Shown: positions 44,045 to 55,290 of the stretch, in pieces | Position numbering within the stretch: the first letter of the stretch is position 1 | How the letters are laid out: each line of letters starts with the position of its first letter | From: SAR92 clade bacterium H231 | Lineage (GTDB): Bacteria > Pseudomonadota > Gammaproteobacteria > Pseudomonadales > Porticoccaceae | Length of the DNA: 64,000 nt | Reading direction: 5' to 3' | NCBI GenBank assembly: GCA_025153775.1 | Contig: JAOALC010000001.1 | Location: forward strand, 558,001-622,000 | Notes under the pieces: model-generated | What the model saw: the letters and a program-made list of their open reading frames with translations, nothing else | What the model was told of the DNA's origin: nothing | Databases searched by the model: none | Made by a program: the position numbers and the translations under genes

Positions 44045-44199
44045 ATTAACCATAAATAATGGCCCCCTAGTTTCGCGGGGCCATAGACCAATTGGTCATT
44101 GTTATAGGTTTACACCCTCAGTCCCACAGCATTATTCTCCTCGCATTATCTAGTCATACAAAGGCTCCAGAGCCAGGTCAATACTGAGGAATTTGCCCA

Positions 44200-45978
44200 A
44201 TGTCTGTTTATAAAGCGCCGCAAAAAGAATTCGCATTTCTTTTTCAAGAACTGGTTAATTATGCAGAGCACAGTCAGATGCCGGGCTATGACGAAGTAGG
44301 CAGCGATATGGTCGAGGCCATTATTCCTGAAGCTGCCAAGTTTTTTGAGCAGGAAGTAGCCCCCAATAACTGGCAAGCAGACACCCAGCCAGCGCACCTA
44401 AAAGATGGCCAGGTAATTACCGCTCCCATGTTAGCCGGCGCCTATCAGCAGATGGTTGAGGCAGGCTGGTGTGGTATTAGCGGCAACCCCAAATACGATG
44501 GCGCAGGATTCCCCGGCGTGGTCGATGTGGCTGTGCAAGAGATGCTGCAGTCCGCCAATATGGGCTTTAGCCTGCTGCCTATGTTAACCCGCGGTGTTAT
44601 TCACGCCCTAAATCTCTACGGCTCCGATCAGCAAAAAGACAGTTACCTGGCCAATCTGATTTCTGGCGTCTGGTCTGGCACCATGAACCTGACCGAGCCA
44701 CAGGCGGGTACAGATCTGTCGGCGGTAAAAACCAAAGCCGTGCCCCAGGGCGACCACTTTTTAATTAGCGGCCAAAAAATCTATATTACCTGGGGCGACC
44801 ACGACCTAGCAGAAAATATTATTCATCTGGTGCTGGCGCGCACCCCAGATGCCCCAGCGGGTAATCAGGGAATCTCGCTGTTTTTGGTACCCAAATATCT
44901 GCTCAATGCCGACGGCAGCCTGGGCGAGCGCAACGATGTTAAACCAGTCGGCGTTGAACATAAGCTGGGTATCCATAGCAGCCCCACCTGCACCCTGCAA
45001 TTTGGTGACCAGGGTGGCGCAGTGGGCTATTTGGTAGGGCCGGAAAACCAGGGCCTAATGTGCATGTTTAGCATGATGAACAATGCCCGTCTCTCTGTGG
45101 GCCATCAGGGTGTGGGTATTGGTGAGCGTGCCTACCAGCAGGCTGTGGCCTATGCCTCAGAGCGAGTGCAGGGCAAGGTGGCAGGTGTTGAGGGCAAGGC
45201 GTCTATCATTCATCACCCAGATGTTAAACGTATGCTTATGCAGATGCGCGCCTTAACAGAAGCAGGGCGGGCGCTATCGTTCTACGCCATCACCCATGAA
45301 GATCGCAGCCACCATCACAGCGACGAGCAGGTGCGCGCCAAGAGCGCCAGAGCGGTTGAAGTATTAACCCCGCTGGTTAAAGGCTGGTGCACAGAATCAT
45401 CCATGGAGTCCACCTCGCTGGGTGTGCAGGTGCATGGCGGTATGGGCTTTATCGAAGAGACTGGCGCCGCCCAGCATATGCGCGATGCTAGAATCCTACC
45501 GATTTACGAAGGTACCAATGGCATCCAGGCTCTGGACTTTGTGGGCCGCAAATGTCTGCGCGATGGCGGTGAAGCCATAGCTGAGCTATTGGCAGAAATG
45601 GCAGAGACAGCGGCGCTGATCGACAGCGCCAATGAGCAAACTCGGCCGTTACTCAAGGCCTTAGAACAGGCAATAGCCCAATGCCAGCAAGCTCTGGATT
45701 ACGTCAAAGCCAATGCCGACAGGGCCAGCTATATCGCCTACCACTTCTTAATGCTGTTTGGTAACTCGGTGTCGTACTGGTTGATGGTGAAACTTGCCGT
45801 TGCGGCCCAAGGGCGTCTCGAGGCAGGCTCTGACGACAGGTACTACGCCCAAAAAATCGCCACTACCGGCTTCTTTGCAAGCCAAATACTAACCCGTAAT
45901 TCTGGTTATCTAAGCGCTGTTACCAGCGGCTTGGATAGCCTGGATCAGCTTGACTCGGCTGACTTTCAGACAGGCTAA
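44200..45978 (+). CDS. Acyl-CoA dehydrogenase with extended C-terminal domain
   Basis: The 592-residue flavoenzyme has the N-terminal domain, central FAD block (WSGTMNLTEPQAGTDLSAVKTKA) and the catalytic base in PIYEGTNGIQALDFVGRK, followed by a C-terminal Acyl-CoA_dh_C domain. This long class includes DmdC (methylmercaptopropionyl-CoA dehydrogenase) and uncharacterised fatty acid enzymes. The start MSVYKAPQKEFAFL is typical for this class. No other dmd or fad gene is adjacent, so a DMSP role is only a possibility. Confidence 0.88.
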   Translation: MSVYKAPQKEFAFLFQELVNYAEHSQMPGYDEVGSDMVEAIIPEAAKFFEQEVAPNNWQADTQPAHLKDGQVITAPMLAGAYQQMVEAGWCGISGNPKYDGAGFPGVVDVAVQEMLQSANMGFSLLPMLTRGVIHALNLYGSDQQKDSYLANLISGVWSGTMNLTEPQAGTDLSAVKTKAVPQGDHFLISGQKIYITWGDHDLAENIIHLVLARTPDAPAGNQGISLFLVPKYLLNADGSLGERNDVKPVGVEHKLGIHSSPTCTLQFGDQGGAVGYLVGPENQGLMCMFSMMNNARLSVGHQGVGIGERAYQQAVAYASERVQGKVAGVEGKASIIHHPDVKRMLMQMRALTEAGRALSFYAITHEDRSHHHSDEQVRAKSARAVEVLTPLVKGWCTESSMESTSLGVQVHGGMGFIEETGAAQHMRDARILPIYEGTNGIQALDFVGRKCLRDGGEAIAELLAEMAETAALIDSANEQTRPLLKALEQAIAQCQQALDYVKANADRASYIAYHFLMLFGNSVSYWLMVKLAVAAQGRLEAGSDDRYYAQKIATTGFFASQILTRNSGYLSAVTSGLDSLDQLDSADFQTG

Positions 45979-46191
45979 GGTAGAGTTGTCCCAAGCACCT
46001 TGCGGCGCACTAAAAAAAGACAAGGGTAATGAAACAATTGATCATTGCTCTAAAGGAAAGTGTACCGCAATATTTGTCTGTATAAATAAGTAAGAGTCAA
46101 ATACCTCTGCAAGACTAGCCATACAATCTATGTTTGGCCTAGTTCTGCAGAATACTATGTAAAAAGATATAAATATCCCCGGGGGGAATAA

Positions 46192-48558
46192 ATGAGTAAG
46201 TTATTAAGTAAGTCAGTTATGGCCGTTGCTGTCTCAGCAATTGCACTGACTACCAATGCTGCAACACTAGAAGAAATTGTTGTTACAGCGCAGCAGCGAG
46301 CAGAGTCACTTCAGGATGTACCTGTCTCCGTAGCTGCGGTTACTGCAAAGAAAATCTCTGACTCTGGCATTGTTGACCTTCAGGGTCTGTCTGAGTTAGT
46401 GCCTAACTTTTCTATCAATGAAACAGGCATTTCAACCACGGTTACCATTCGTGGTATCAGTTCAGGCATTAACTCTGGCTTTGAACAGTCTGTGGGTATG
46501 TACAACGACGGTATTTTCTATGGCCGTGATCAGCTAGCTCGAGTGCCTATGATCGATATGGAGCGCGTTGAGGTTCTGCGTGGCCCCCAGGGTATTCTGT
46601 TTGGTAAAAACAGTATTGCCGGTGCAGTTAGCCAAATCTCAGCCAAGCCCACCGACGAGTTCGAAGGCTCTGTAACTGCTCTCTACGAGCCAGACCATGG
46701 CGAAACAGATTTGCGCATGGTGCTGTCAGGCCCGTTAACCGATAACCTCAGTGGCCGACTTGCAGTAATGACTCGCGAACTTGATGGCTATGTAAAAAAT
46801 ACTGAATTAGGTGTAGACGAGCAAAACGAAGATGAGCAGGTAGTGCGCGCCACATTGCGTTGGGACGTTAACGACAGCGTCACCGCTACCCTTAAGTCAT
46901 CGCAATCCACCTTCGATGTGCTGGGTCGCAATATGGAAGTGTACCAAAGCTTTGGTCACCTCGAGGCTCTAAACAGCGTCTATAACAGCCCAACTGCACC
47001 CTGGTCAGTTGATACTGAGCTCAATTATATCGCCGACAATAACGGCCACTTTAGTAACAACGAAGTGAACAACAGCACATTGACTGTCGACTGGGACCTA
47101 GAAGGTCTGACTCTGACATCGGTGACAGGCTATGTTGACTATGAGTTTACAGAAAGCTGTGACTGCGACTTTACCGGAGCTCCAGTGTTTGATGCAGGAC
47201 GTCAGGAAGAGTACCAGCAACTGAGTCAAGAATTCCGTCTGACTTCAGACCTGGGCAGCAACTTCGACTATATTGCTGGTCTGTTTTTCCAGGACACTGA
47301 CCTCACTTATGCCGATCAGATTCAATTGCCAGATCCAACAGTGGTCAACACAGCTCTAGGCCTGTTGGGTGCCGGCGCTCTGCAGCCATTTGCTCCAGGA
47401 TCCTCGACCGATCGCACATTTAATCAAGAAGGCGAAGTGATCGCACTGTTTGCCCAGGGTACCTGGTCAGTCAGTGAAGCTCTGCGTCTAACTGTGGGTG
47501 GTCGTTATACCGAAGAGAAGAAAGACGCCAATCGTCAGCAGCGACACAAAGCCAACGCTACCTTTGGCGGCCAGTACATGCCAGCAGTCACCGCAGACCC
47601 AGTGTCTGGTGCTTACAATGTTTTGTACGGCATTTTTGCAATCGAAGCCTATGACCAGATCAATGGCAAACTGGACGACAGTTCATTTTCGCCAGTGGTT
47701 ACTATGGAATGGGATGCCAATCCTGACACCATGGTCTATGCAACCTGGACCAAAGGCTATAAGTCAGGTGGTTTCGATGCTCGTTCAAACGGTCATCCAG
47801 ATGCCAGTGTCAATAATGGACTCAAGAGCGGCGCCGCTATCACTGGTTCTTGGGAGTTTGCCAACGAAGAGGCAACCAGCGTAGAGCTGGGTTCCAAGAT
47901 GAGTCTTGCCGATGGTGCAGCGGAACTCAGTGTGGCTTGGTATATGACTGATTACACCGACCTTCAGGTGTCTCAGTTTGACGGTACTCTGGGCTTTAAT
48001 GTAACCAATGCTGGTGAAGCTAAGGTACAGGGTATAGAGGCAGACGGTCGTTGGGCACTGACTGACAACATTACTCTGACCGGTTCTGTGGCCTACCTAG
48101 ACTTCAACTATGAGAAATTCCCTAACTCTCAGTGCTACTTCCAGCAGGAAGATACAGACGGCGACAAACTCTGTGATGCTGGCGGCAAGCGTAAGGAATT
48201 CACGCCTGAGCTACAGGCTAATTTAGGAGCGGCATGGGCCAGTGAAATGTCTAATGGCCTAGAGTTAAATGCTTCATTAGATGTGTCCTTTATGGATGAG
48301 TACCTGTACGCAGCTAACCTGGATCCACGCTCCAAGCAAGACGCGTACAGCATGGTAAATGCGCGCATTGCTCTGGCTGGCTCAGAGGGAGCCTGGGAAC
48401 TGGCGCTGCTCGGTCGTAATCTGACTGACGAAACCGTGATTAACTTTGGTGGCAACACGCCACTGGGTGGCACACTGACTGGTGGTGCAGGCAACTCGTA
48501 CTACGCGTTTGTAAATCGTCCCAGAAATATCGCACTGCAGGTTAACTACAGCTTCTAA
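46192..48558 (+). CDS. TonB-dependent outer-membrane receptor
   Basis: The 788-residue protein has a signal peptide (about residues 1-23), the TonB box-like EEIVVTAQQR, a plug domain (VPVSVAAVTAKKI...VTIRGISSG...VEVLRGPQGILFGKNSIAGAVSQIS) and a beta-barrel ending in IALQVNYSF with terminal Phe. It imports an unknown ligand using TonB energy. GGGGGG precedes the ATG. The 213-base leader contains an imperfect inverted repeat (about 46108-46155, CTGCA...ACTAG pattern). A strong terminator follows. Confidence 0.92.
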   Translation: MSKLLSKSVMAVAVSAIALTTNAATLEEIVVTAQQRAESLQDVPVSVAAVTAKKISDSGIVDLQGLSELVPNFSINETGISTTVTIRGISSGINSGFEQSVGMYNDGIFYGRDQLARVPMIDMERVEVLRGPQGILFGKNSIAGAVSQISAKPTDEFEGSVTALYEPDHGETDLRMVLSGPLTDNLSGRLAVMTRELDGYVKNTELGVDEQNEDEQVVRATLRWDVNDSVTATLKSSQSTFDVLGRNMEVYQSFGHLEALNSVYNSPTAPWSVDTELNYIADNNGHFSNNEVNNSTLTVDWDLEGLTLTSVTGYVDYEFTESCDCDFTGAPVFDAGRQEEYQQLSQEFRLTSDLGSNFDYIAGLFFQDTDLTYADQIQLPDPTVVNTALGLLGAGALQPFAPGSSTDRTFNQEGEVIALFAQGTWSVSEALRLTVGGRYTEEKKDANRQQRHKANATFGGQYMPAVTADPVSGAYNVLYGIFAIEAYDQINGKLDDSSFSPVVTMEWDANPDTMVYATWTKGYKSGGFDARSNGHPDASVNNGLKSGAAITGSWEFANEEATSVELGSKMSLADGAAELSVAWYMTDYTDLQVSQFDGTLGFNVTNAGEAKVQGIEADGRWALTDNITLTGSVAYLDFNYEKFPNSQCYFQQEDTDGDKLCDAGGKRKEFTPELQANLGAAWASEMSNGLELNASLDVSFMDEYLYAANLDPRSKQDAYSMVNARIALAGSEGAWELALLGRNLTDETVINFGGNTPLGGTLTGGAGNSYYAFVNRPRNIALQVNYSF

Positions 48559-48574
48559 TAGTTGTAATTAACAA

Positions 48575-48606
48575 AAAGGCCGCCTTCTCAGGCGGCCTTT
48601 TTTTTG
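48575..48606 (+). terminator. Rho-independent terminator of the TonB receptor gene
   Basis: A 10-bp stem AAAGGCCGCC / GGCGGCCTTT with a 6-base loop (TTCTCA) is followed by a run of T. It lies 17 bases after the receptor stop codon. The A-rich left flank could let it work for leftward transcription of the DUF2970 gene as well. Confidence 0.9.
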
Positions 48607-48660
48607 TGTACCAGGTTATGTTGAAGGAGCCCAGCGACTGAAGCATCCTCTGCAACCAAC

Positions 48661-48879
48661 CTAGCTGGTAACAATGCCCACAATCACAGCAATAGTGAAA
48701 ATAAACAGCGCGGTAAAAACAAAACCGCCAATAATAAATGCCAGTGGGCTGCCCTGGGTAAAATCCTTCTCGCGGTTTTTATCCGTCTGCACACCAATGG
48801 CCGCAGCCAAAATACTTTTCACCAGCGAGCCCAAGCCAGGCTTTACTGTAGGTTGGCTATTAGTTTTGTCGTCGGCCAT
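48661..48879 (-). CDS. DUF2970 small membrane protein
   Basis: The 72-residue protein has a polar N-terminal half with GLGSLVKSILAAAIGVQTDKNREKDF, followed by one transmembrane segment (FIIGGFVFTALFIFTIAVIVGIV), matching DUF2970. No function is known for the family. It follows metH by 12 bases on the same strand and is likely cotranscribed. Confidence 0.85.
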   Translation of the reverse strand: MADDKTNSQPTVKPGLGSLVKSILAAAIGVQTDKNREKDFTQGSPLAFIIGGFVFTALFIFTIAVIVGIVTS

Positions 48880-48891
48880 GTAGGGTTCCAG

Positions 48892-51800
48892 CTAGTCGTT
48901 AAGTACAGGGGTCAACCATCGCTCCATATCCGCAAACGATATGCCCTTGCGTTGAGCCAGCGATTCTACCTGATCCGTATCGATTTTACCGGTGTTAAAA
49001 TACTTGGCATCCGGGTGCCCAAAGTACCAGCCGCTCACAGCAGCAGCAGGGCTCATGGCATAGCTGTCGGTGAGCTCCAAGCCAATATTCTTCTCCACAT
49101 CCAGCAGCTTAAATAATGTGCCTTTTTCAGTGTGGTCCGGGCAGGCAGGGTAGCCGGGCGCCGGGCGAATACCGCGGTATTTCTCTTTGATCAGCGCCTC
49201 GTTATCCAATGTTTCATCGGCGGCATAGCCCCAGTGTTCGCGACGCACACGCTCGTGCAGATGCTCGGCAAAGGCCTCGGCCAAACGGTCGGCTAGGGCC
49301 TTAACCATAATCGCATTGTAATCATCGTGCTGCGCCTCGTACTCTTCGGCTAGCTGGTCTGCGCCAATCCCAGTGGTCACCGCAAAGGCGCCAATATAAT
49401 CGGTAGCGCCACTCTCTTTGGGGGCAACAAAGTCCGCCAATGAGGCCAGTTCTTCACTGGCGCCAGGCTTTTGAATCTGCTGGCGAATATGGTGCAGACT
49501 GGCGGCTGTACTGCCATCTGAGTTATAGACCTCAATATCATCATGGTTAACCGTATTGGCCGGCCAGAGGCCAAACACAGCCCGTGCGGTAAGACGCTTA
49601 TTATCTATAATATCAGCCAGTAGCTTCTGGGCATCGGCAAATAGGTTCTGCGCCGCTTCACCCACCACCTCATCGTCGAGAATCTTCGGGTACTTGCCCA
49701 CTAGATCCCAGGTAATAAAGAACGGCGTCCAGTCAATATAGGGCACCAGGGTTTCCAGCGGGTAGTCATCCAGCACAGTCACACCCAGCGTATTGGGAAT
49801 CTCCGCCTGATGGTCGCGCCAGTTAATCTGCGGCTTTTGTTTTACCGCATCGCTGTAGGTGAACAAGGTTCCCCTTGGGGTTCTGTTGGCTGTGCGCAGT
49901 CGCACTGCGTCGTAGTCGCGCTGTATCTCGGCCACAAAGGCATCGCGGCTGTCTTTGCTAATCAGCTTGCTGGCCACGCCTACAGCCCGCGAAGCGTCAG
50001 ACACATAAATGGTCTGGTTGTGGCTGTAGGTAGGGGCAATTTTTACCGCTGTATGGGCCTTGGATGTGGTGGCGCCACCAATTAACAGGGGAATATCAAA
50101 ACCCTGACGCTCCATCTCCTTACCCAGAGTGACCATCTCATCCAGCGAGGGGGTAATCAGCCCGGAGAGACCAATAATATCCACATTCAGCTCGCGAGCT
50201 GTGGTTAGAATCTTTTCTGCGGGCACCATCACGCCCAGGTCAATCACCTCATAGTTGTTGCACTGCAGCACCACGCCGACAATATTTTTGCCAATATCGT
50301 GCACATCGCCCTTTACCGTAGCCATCAGAATCTTGCCATTGGTGCTGGCCGCTTCATCTTTTTCAGCTTCAATATAGGGTTGCAGATAGGCCACTGCCTG
50401 CTTCATTACTCGGGCAGATTTCACCACCTGGGGCAGAAACATTTTGCCAGACCCAAACAGGTCGCCAACAATATTCATGCCGTCCATCAGCGCACCTTCA
50501 ATGACATGCAAGGGGCGGTCTGCCTGTTGGCGGGCCTCTTCGGTATCCTCTTCAATAAACTCGGTAATACCTTTAACCAGTGCATGCTCAAGGCGGCGAT
50601 TAACATTGCCCTCGCGCCAGCTAAGGTCTTCAGTTTTAGACTGGGTAGAGCCGTCACCACGGTATTTGTCGGCAATCGCCAGCAGGTTCTCTGTGCCCTC
50701 AGGGGTGCGGAATAGCACCACATCCTCCACCACCTGGCGCAGTTCTTCCGGCAGATCGTCGTACACCGCCAGCTGGCCGGCGTTAACTATGCCCATGGTC
50801 AGGCCTTCGCGAATGGCATGGTAGAGAAACACAGAGTGGATCGCCTCGCGCACCGGATTATTACCGCGGAACGAGAACGACACATTGGAGATACCGCCGC
50901 TAATTAGCGCATGGGGCAGGTTGTTTTTAATCCAGCCGCAGGCCTCAATAAAGTCCAGCCCGTATCTATTGTGCTCTTCAATACCAGTGGCCACTGCAAA
51001 CACATTGGGGTCAAAGATAATATCTTCCGCCGGGAAGCCAATATCATTTACCAAAATATCGTAACTGCGCTGGGATATTTGCTGACGGCGCTCAAGGTTA
51101 TCGGCCTGGCCATCTTCATCAAAGGCCATCACCACAATAGCGGCGCCGTGCTTTTTGCACAGCTTGGCTTTTTCAACAAACTCGTCAGTACCTTCTTTAA
51201 GGCTGATACTGTTGACCACCGACTTGCCCTGAATACATTTCAGACCAGCTTCAATCACCTCCCATTTTGAGGAGTCGACCATAATCGGCACCCGGGAAAT
51301 ATCCGGCTCACTGGCAATCAGGTTTAAAAACTTGACCATGGCAGGCAGAGAATCCAGCATGCCTTCGTCCATATTCACATCAATAATCTGCGCGCCATTA
51401 ATCACTTGCTGGCGGGCAACGGCCAGCGCGGCATCGTAATTTTCTTCCAGAATCAGCCGTTTAAAGGCTGCCGAACCAGTGACATTGCAGCGCTCACCCA
51501 CATTGACAAACAGCGAGTCAGACTTGATGGTAAAGGGCTCCAAGCCAGACAGGCGACAGGCGGGTGCAATCTCTGGCACCTGGCGAGGCTTTATAGCCGC
51601 AACCGCATCGGCAATAGCGCGAATATGCTCGGGCGTAGTGCCACAGCAGCCGCCCACAATATTGAGCAGGCCAGCACTGGCAAATTCCGCCACTGTCTCA
51701 GCCATATTGGCCGCATCCAGATCATAGCCACCAAACTCATTGGGCAGCCCGGCATTGGGGTGGGCACTGACCATGGTGTCGGCCACAGTAGAAATTTCCA

Positions 51801-52560
51801 GCAGGTGAGGGCGCAGCTCTTTGGGCCCCAGGGCACAGTTTAGGCCGATGCTAATAGGCTTGGCATGGCGCACCGAGTTCCAGAATGCCTCTGGCGTTTG
51901 GCCCGATAGGGTGCGGCCACTGGCATCGGTAATGGTGCCACTGATCATAATAGGTAGCTCAGTGCCCAGTTCCTCAAACACCTGTTGCACCGCAAACAGT
52001 GCAGCTTTGGCATTCAATGTATCGAAGATGGTCTCGACCATAATCAGGTCCACGCCACCTTCAATCAGGGCATGGGTGGATTCTGTGTAGTTTTCCACCA
52101 GTTCATCAAAGGTGACATTGCGGGCACCAGGGTCGTTTACATCCGGAGACAGCGACGCGGTTCTGCTGGTAGGCCCCAGAATACCGGCCACAAAGCGCGG
52201 GCGCTCCGGCGTAGAGAACTCATCCGCCGCCTTGCGCGCCAGTAGGGCAGAGGCTACATTAATCTCGCGAGAGATAGCCTCCATCTGATAGTCAGCCTGA
52301 GACACCTGAGTAGAGTTAAAGGTATTGGTCTCAATAATATCGGCACCGGCCTCGAGATAGGCGCGGTGAATATCGCAGATAATATCTGGCTGGGTCAGGC
52401 TCAACAGGTCATTGTTGCCCTTGAGGTCGGTGTGCCAGTCGGCAAAACGCTCGCCGCGAAAATGCTCTTCCTCGAGGGTATGGCGCTGAATCATGGTGCC
52501 CATAGCACCATCTAACACTAGAATGCGCTGCTGGGCCGCCTGTGTAATTTTGTCAACCAT
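48892..52560 (-). CDS. metH: Cobalamin-dependent methionine synthase
   Basis: The 1222-residue enzyme has all four modules: homocysteine-binding with zinc cysteines ([22 protein letters not shown]), methyl-tetrahydrofolate-binding ([18 protein letters not shown]), B12-binding with the cobalt-ligand motif [13 protein letters not shown], and the C-terminal SAM-dependent reactivation domain ([15 protein letters not shown]). It methylates homocysteine to methionine. Length matches E. coli MetH (1227). The leader contains a 16-bp and a 10-bp palindrome; no B12 riboswitch is visible. Confidence 0.97.
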   Translation of the reverse strand: MVDKITQAAQQRILVLDGAMGTMIQRHTLEEEHFRGERFADWHTDLKGNNDLLSLTQPDIICDIHRAYLEAGADIIETNTFNSTQVSQADYQMEAISREINVASALLARKAADEFSTPERPRFVAGILGPTSRTASLSPDVNDPGARNVTFDELVENYTESTHALIEGGVDLIMVETIFDTLNAKAALFAVQQVFEELGTELPIMISGTITDASGRTLSGQTPEAFWNSVRHAKPISIGLNCALGPKELRPHLLEISTVADTMVSAHPNAGLPNEFGGYDLDAANMAETVAEFASAGLLNIVGGCCGTTPEHIRAIADAVAAIKPRQVPEIAPACRLSGLEPFTIKSDSLFVNVGERCNVTGSAAFKRLILEENYDAALAVARQQVINGAQIIDVNMDEGMLDSLPAMVKFLNLIASEPDISRVPIMVDSSKWEVIEAGLKCIQGKSVVNSISLKEGTDEFVEKAKLCKKHGAAIVVMAFDEDGQADNLERRQQISQRSYDILVNDIGFPAEDIIFDPNVFAVATGIEEHNRYGLDFIEACGWIKNNLPHALISGGISNVSFSFRGNNPVREAIHSVFLYHAIREGLTMGIVNAGQLAVYDDLPEELRQVVEDVVLFRTPEGTENLLAIADKYRGDGSTQSKTEDLSWREGNVNRRLEHALVKGITEFIEEDTEEARQQADRPLHVIEGALMDGMNIVGDLFGSGKMFLPQVVKSARVMKQAVAYLQPYIEAEKDEAASTNGKILMATVKGDVHDIGKNIVGVVLQCNNYEVIDLGVMVPAEKILTTARELNVDIIGLSGLITPSLDEMVTLGKEMERQGFDIPLLIGGATTSKAHTAVKIAPTYSHNQTIYVSDASRAVGVASKLISKDSRDAFVAEIQRDYDAVRLRTANRTPRGTLFTYSDAVKQKPQINWRDHQAEIPNTLGVTVLDDYPLETLVPYIDWTPFFITWDLVGKYPKILDDEVVGEAAQNLFADAQKLLADIIDNKRLTARAVFGLWPANTVNHDDIEVYNSDGSTAASLHHIRQQIQKPGASEELASLADFVAPKESGATDYIGAFAVTTGIGADQLAEEYEAQHDDYNAIMVKALADRLAEAFAEHLHERVRREHWGYAADETLDNEALIKEKYRGIRPAPGYPACPDHTEKGTLFKLLDVEKNIGLELTDSYAMSPAAAVSGWYFGHPDAKYFNTGKIDTDQVESLAQRKGISFADMERWLTPVLND

Positions 52561-52592
52561 AATGCTTGTCTATGCCTTAATTTGTCTGCTGT

Positions 52593-52619
52593 ATCAAAAT
52601 ATTTTGATGGATGCGCATC
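52593..52619. promoter_or_regulatory. Two palindromes in the metH leader
   Basis: ATCAAAATATTTTGAT (52593-52608) is a perfect 16-bp palindrome and GATGCGCATC (52610-52619) a perfect 10-bp palindrome, 33-59 bases upstream of the metH start. A TATGAT-like -10 lies just upstream on the minus strand. They do not match the known MetJ or MetR consensus. Candidate operators; role inferred. Confidence 0.4.
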
Positions 52620-52735
52620 ATACCAAAATAATTTCAAAAAGCGACCCTTTAAAATAAAAGAAGCTTTTACCAAAAACCTCTAATAACGTAAAATAACCCA
52701 GTTGCACACTCAAGATTATGGTTCAGGAACCCGCT

Positions 52736-53317
52736 ATGTTAAATGTCACCATTACAGAATCCGCCCAGGGCTATCTAGCCGGCCTGCTGGAAAAACAAAA
52801 TTGCGAAGGTATAGGCGTGCGCATGTTTGTCAGCGACCCAGGCACACCCAAAGCCGAGACCTGCATAGCCTACAGCCGCCCGGGCGAGCACAACGAAGAA
52901 GATATGGTAGTGGAGTACGAAGCCTTTAATGCCTACTTCGAGCAGCGCAGCATTCCATTCCTAGACGAAGCCAAGGTAGATTTTGCCGAAGATAAGTTTG
53001 GCGGCCAGCTAACCATACGCGCCCCCAACTCAAGACTGCCCAATGTAACCGACGACAGCCCCATGGAAGATAAGGTGAACTACCTGCTGTACAACGATAT
53101 TAACCCAGGTCTAGCCTCCCACGGTGGCGTTGTGTCCCTGTCTGAAATAGTAGAGGGCATTGCAGTGTTGGAGTTTGGCGGTGGCTGTCAGGGTTGCTCA
53201 GCGGTGTCGCTGACCCTGAAAGAGGGAGTCGAGAAAACCCTAATGGAAAAGATTCCCGAGCTAAAAGGCGTGCGGGATGTGACGGATCATACGGATACCT
53301 CTAACGCCTATATGTAA
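52736..53317 (+). CDS. nfuA: Fe-S biogenesis protein NfuA
   Basis: The 193-residue protein has the A-type-like N-terminal domain ([16 protein letters not shown]...[12 protein letters not shown]) and the NifU-like C-terminal domain with the cluster ligands C151-x2-C154 in FGGGCQGCS. It carries and transfers 4Fe-4S clusters. AGGA lies 8 bases before the ATG at 52736, and E. coli NfuA has 191 residues, which supports this start over the one 18 bases earlier. It is divergent from metH. Confidence 0.96.
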   Translation: MLNVTITESAQGYLAGLLEKQNCEGIGVRMFVSDPGTPKAETCIAYSRPGEHNEEDMVVEYEAFNAYFEQRSIPFLDEAKVDFAEDKFGGQLTIRAPNSRLPNVTDDSPMEDKVNYLLYNDINPGLASHGGVVSLSEIVEGIAVLEFGGGCQGCSAVSLTLKEGVEKTLMEKIPELKGVRDVTDHTDTSNAYM

Positions 53318-53456
53318 CAGTTGGCGCGGTGCAGATATCGAGAAGATATTGCGCGGCGCTCAATATAACCTAGTGGGGCTGCAGGGTTAGCCGTTATGCA
53401 CCCCATTATGGCTAAATAATAATTAAAGCCAATTCTACCTCTAAGAGACTAACAAT

Positions 53457-55154
53457 ATGCCATTTGAAGGCGTTACCCCCCTGTGTGTGCGCAGCGCACA
53501 GTGGACCAAACATTTTGTCCTTATAGCAATTATTAGCCTGCTCAGTGCCTGTGGCGGCGGCTCCAGCGGGCCAGATGCGCCGCAGCAGTCCTTATCAGAG
53601 CAGCCCAGCAGTCAGCAGCCAGAGACCGAGACTGAACCAGAGACAGAGGAAATTACCGTCCCCTATGACAGTGCCAGAGACGGCGATATAGACGGGGTGC
53701 ATATCTGGCAAATGCCCGATGCCCCAGATGGCTCGCGCCCCGACCAGAGCTGGTTGGCCGTGGGCTCCGATGCCGAAGGTGAGATCTATATCTCCGGCCA
53801 TGACCACCAGACCAATGCCATGCTCTACCGCATGTATCAGCACGACGATACGCTGCGCTGGGTAGGTGATGCCAAATCAGCATCCGAAGCCGCCAATAAC
53901 TGGCAGACCAACGAGACCGCCGAGAAATTCCACACCAGACCCATCCACCATAATGGAACCGTCTACGTGGCCACGCTCGACACCTCGGATATGAACAATA
54001 GCTTTCTAAATACCAGAGGCTTTCACTGGTATGGCTACCAACCAGCGGACAATAGCTTTACCGACCTCAGTGCCACAGAGCCCAATGGGGTAGGTGCCCA
54101 GACCTTGCAGATTGTTACCATTCAAAAAGACCCGGTAAACAACCTGCTCTACGGCATGAGCATCCCAGAAAATAAACTGGTGCGCTACGATATAGCCACA
54201 GGCACCACCACAGTGCTTGGCAAGCCCAGTGCCTGGACCGGCTACTTTTACAGCAACCGCTTTATGTGGGTGGACTCCCGCGGGCGTGTGTATATCACTG
54301 GCGGCTCCTCCAGAAACCAGTGGAACCAAGGCGAATCAGCCAGCACCTTTAACCATGTTTGGTACTACGACCCCCAGAGCGGCTTTGGTGAACTGCCAGC
54401 CTTTGCACTGCAGGGCCCCAACGCCATGGAAGTGGGGCAATGGGACCGCCGCCGGGAAAACCTTTATGTCAGCGACGACCAGGGCAATATCTACCGCTTT
54501 AATGATGCTGCCGCCAGCTGGACCTTTCTGGGCAGACCCAGTTTCTCCAGCAGCCTAAAAACCTGGGTCTTTCAGCTGAGTGCCGATGGCGAAAAGATTT
54601 ATATCGGGCTCAGTGATGGCGCCAGAGACAATGCCATCTATGAATACGATATAGCCACAGGCGACTCCTATGAGTTGATGGTTATCAATGAGCTGGATCC
54701 CATTTCCGGCGCCGAAGCATTTATTACCGGCTACGACAGCTGGGACAGCACAGGCAGTTTCTATATCAGCGATTTCAGTATGTACGACGGCGATAACGCC
54801 TATATGCTGGGCATCAACCCGGTGCGCATCAAAGCTGCTAAAGGCCTGCTGGATGAGCTAGTAGAGGTGAATGTCGAAGATAGCGGCAGCGATATCCGCA
54901 TAGCCCGCAGCGGCATAGCCATGGAAAGCCTGGAAGTGCTATACGAAATACGCGGTTACAGCAGCACCGACGATTGGGTAGCCACCAGCCATGGCGAGGT
55001 AACCTTGGCCGCTAATCAAACCAGCCTCTCGCTTAACCCCAATGGCCTAAGCCAGCCCAGCGACAGCGCAGTGGCAAGCACCCAGTTTTGGTTAATTGCT
55101 GATGGTAATGACTATATTGTGGCTGAAAAAAGAAGTGTTGGGTTGGGGAATTAA
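53457..55154 (+). CDS. Beta-propeller-like lipoprotein of unknown function
   Basis: I do not recognise a specific family. The 565-residue protein has a lipoprotein signal after a 17-residue head (FVLIAIISLLSACGGG), a Ser/Pro/Glu/Gln-rich linker, then repeated blade-like blocks with aromatic and Tyr-Asp patterns (NNLLYGMSIPENKLVRYDIATGTTTVLG; EKIYIGLSDGARDNAIYEYDIATGDSYEL), suggesting a beta-propeller. It may bind or cleave a polymer at the cell surface. It stands alone after nfuA with no operon partner. The 3' gap 55155-55290 has no gene. Confidence 0.7.
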   Translation: MPFEGVTPLCVRSAQWTKHFVLIAIISLLSACGGGSSGPDAPQQSLSEQPSSQQPETETEPETEEITVPYDSARDGDIDGVHIWQMPDAPDGSRPDQSWLAVGSDAEGEIYISGHDHQTNAMLYRMYQHDDTLRWVGDAKSASEAANNWQTNETAEKFHTRPIHHNGTVYVATLDTSDMNNSFLNTRGFHWYGYQPADNSFTDLSATEPNGVGAQTLQIVTIQKDPVNNLLYGMSIPENKLVRYDIATGTTTVLGKPSAWTGYFYSNRFMWVDSRGRVYITGGSSRNQWNQGESASTFNHVWYYDPQSGFGELPAFALQGPNAMEVGQWDRRRENLYVSDDQGNIYRFNDAAASWTFLGRPSFSSSLKTWVFQLSADGEKIYIGLSDGARDNAIYEYDIATGDSYELMVINELDPISGAEAFITGYDSWDSTGSFYISDFSMYDGDNAYMLGINPVRIKAAKGLLDELVEVNVEDSGSDIRIARSGIAMESLEVLYEIRGYSSTDDWVATSHGEVTLAANQTSLSLNPNGLSQPSDSAVASTQFWLIADGNDYIVAEKRSVGLGN

Positions 55155-55290
55155 CGAGTTAGAAACATTGACATTGAGTTGAGCAGAGGCCGGGTTGACT
55201 GCCCGGCTAAAGGCTAGCTCTTAATGATACATCCCTGTTGCTACACCAGTAAGCCCGCAGGCCTGTCATCCTGAGCAAAGCCGAAGGGTC

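Noticed and set aside
44200-45978. Firm assignment as DmdC (DMSP demethylation)
   Set aside because: Family shape fits, but there is no dmdB or dmdD neighbour and no DmdC-specific residue that I can verify.
49556-52245. Many rightward frames opposite metH
   Set aside because: No family features or ribosome sites; metH is unbroken on the other strand.
52561-52700. B12 or SAM riboswitch ahead of metH
   Set aside because: No B12-box or SAM-type conserved core could be found; only short palindromes.
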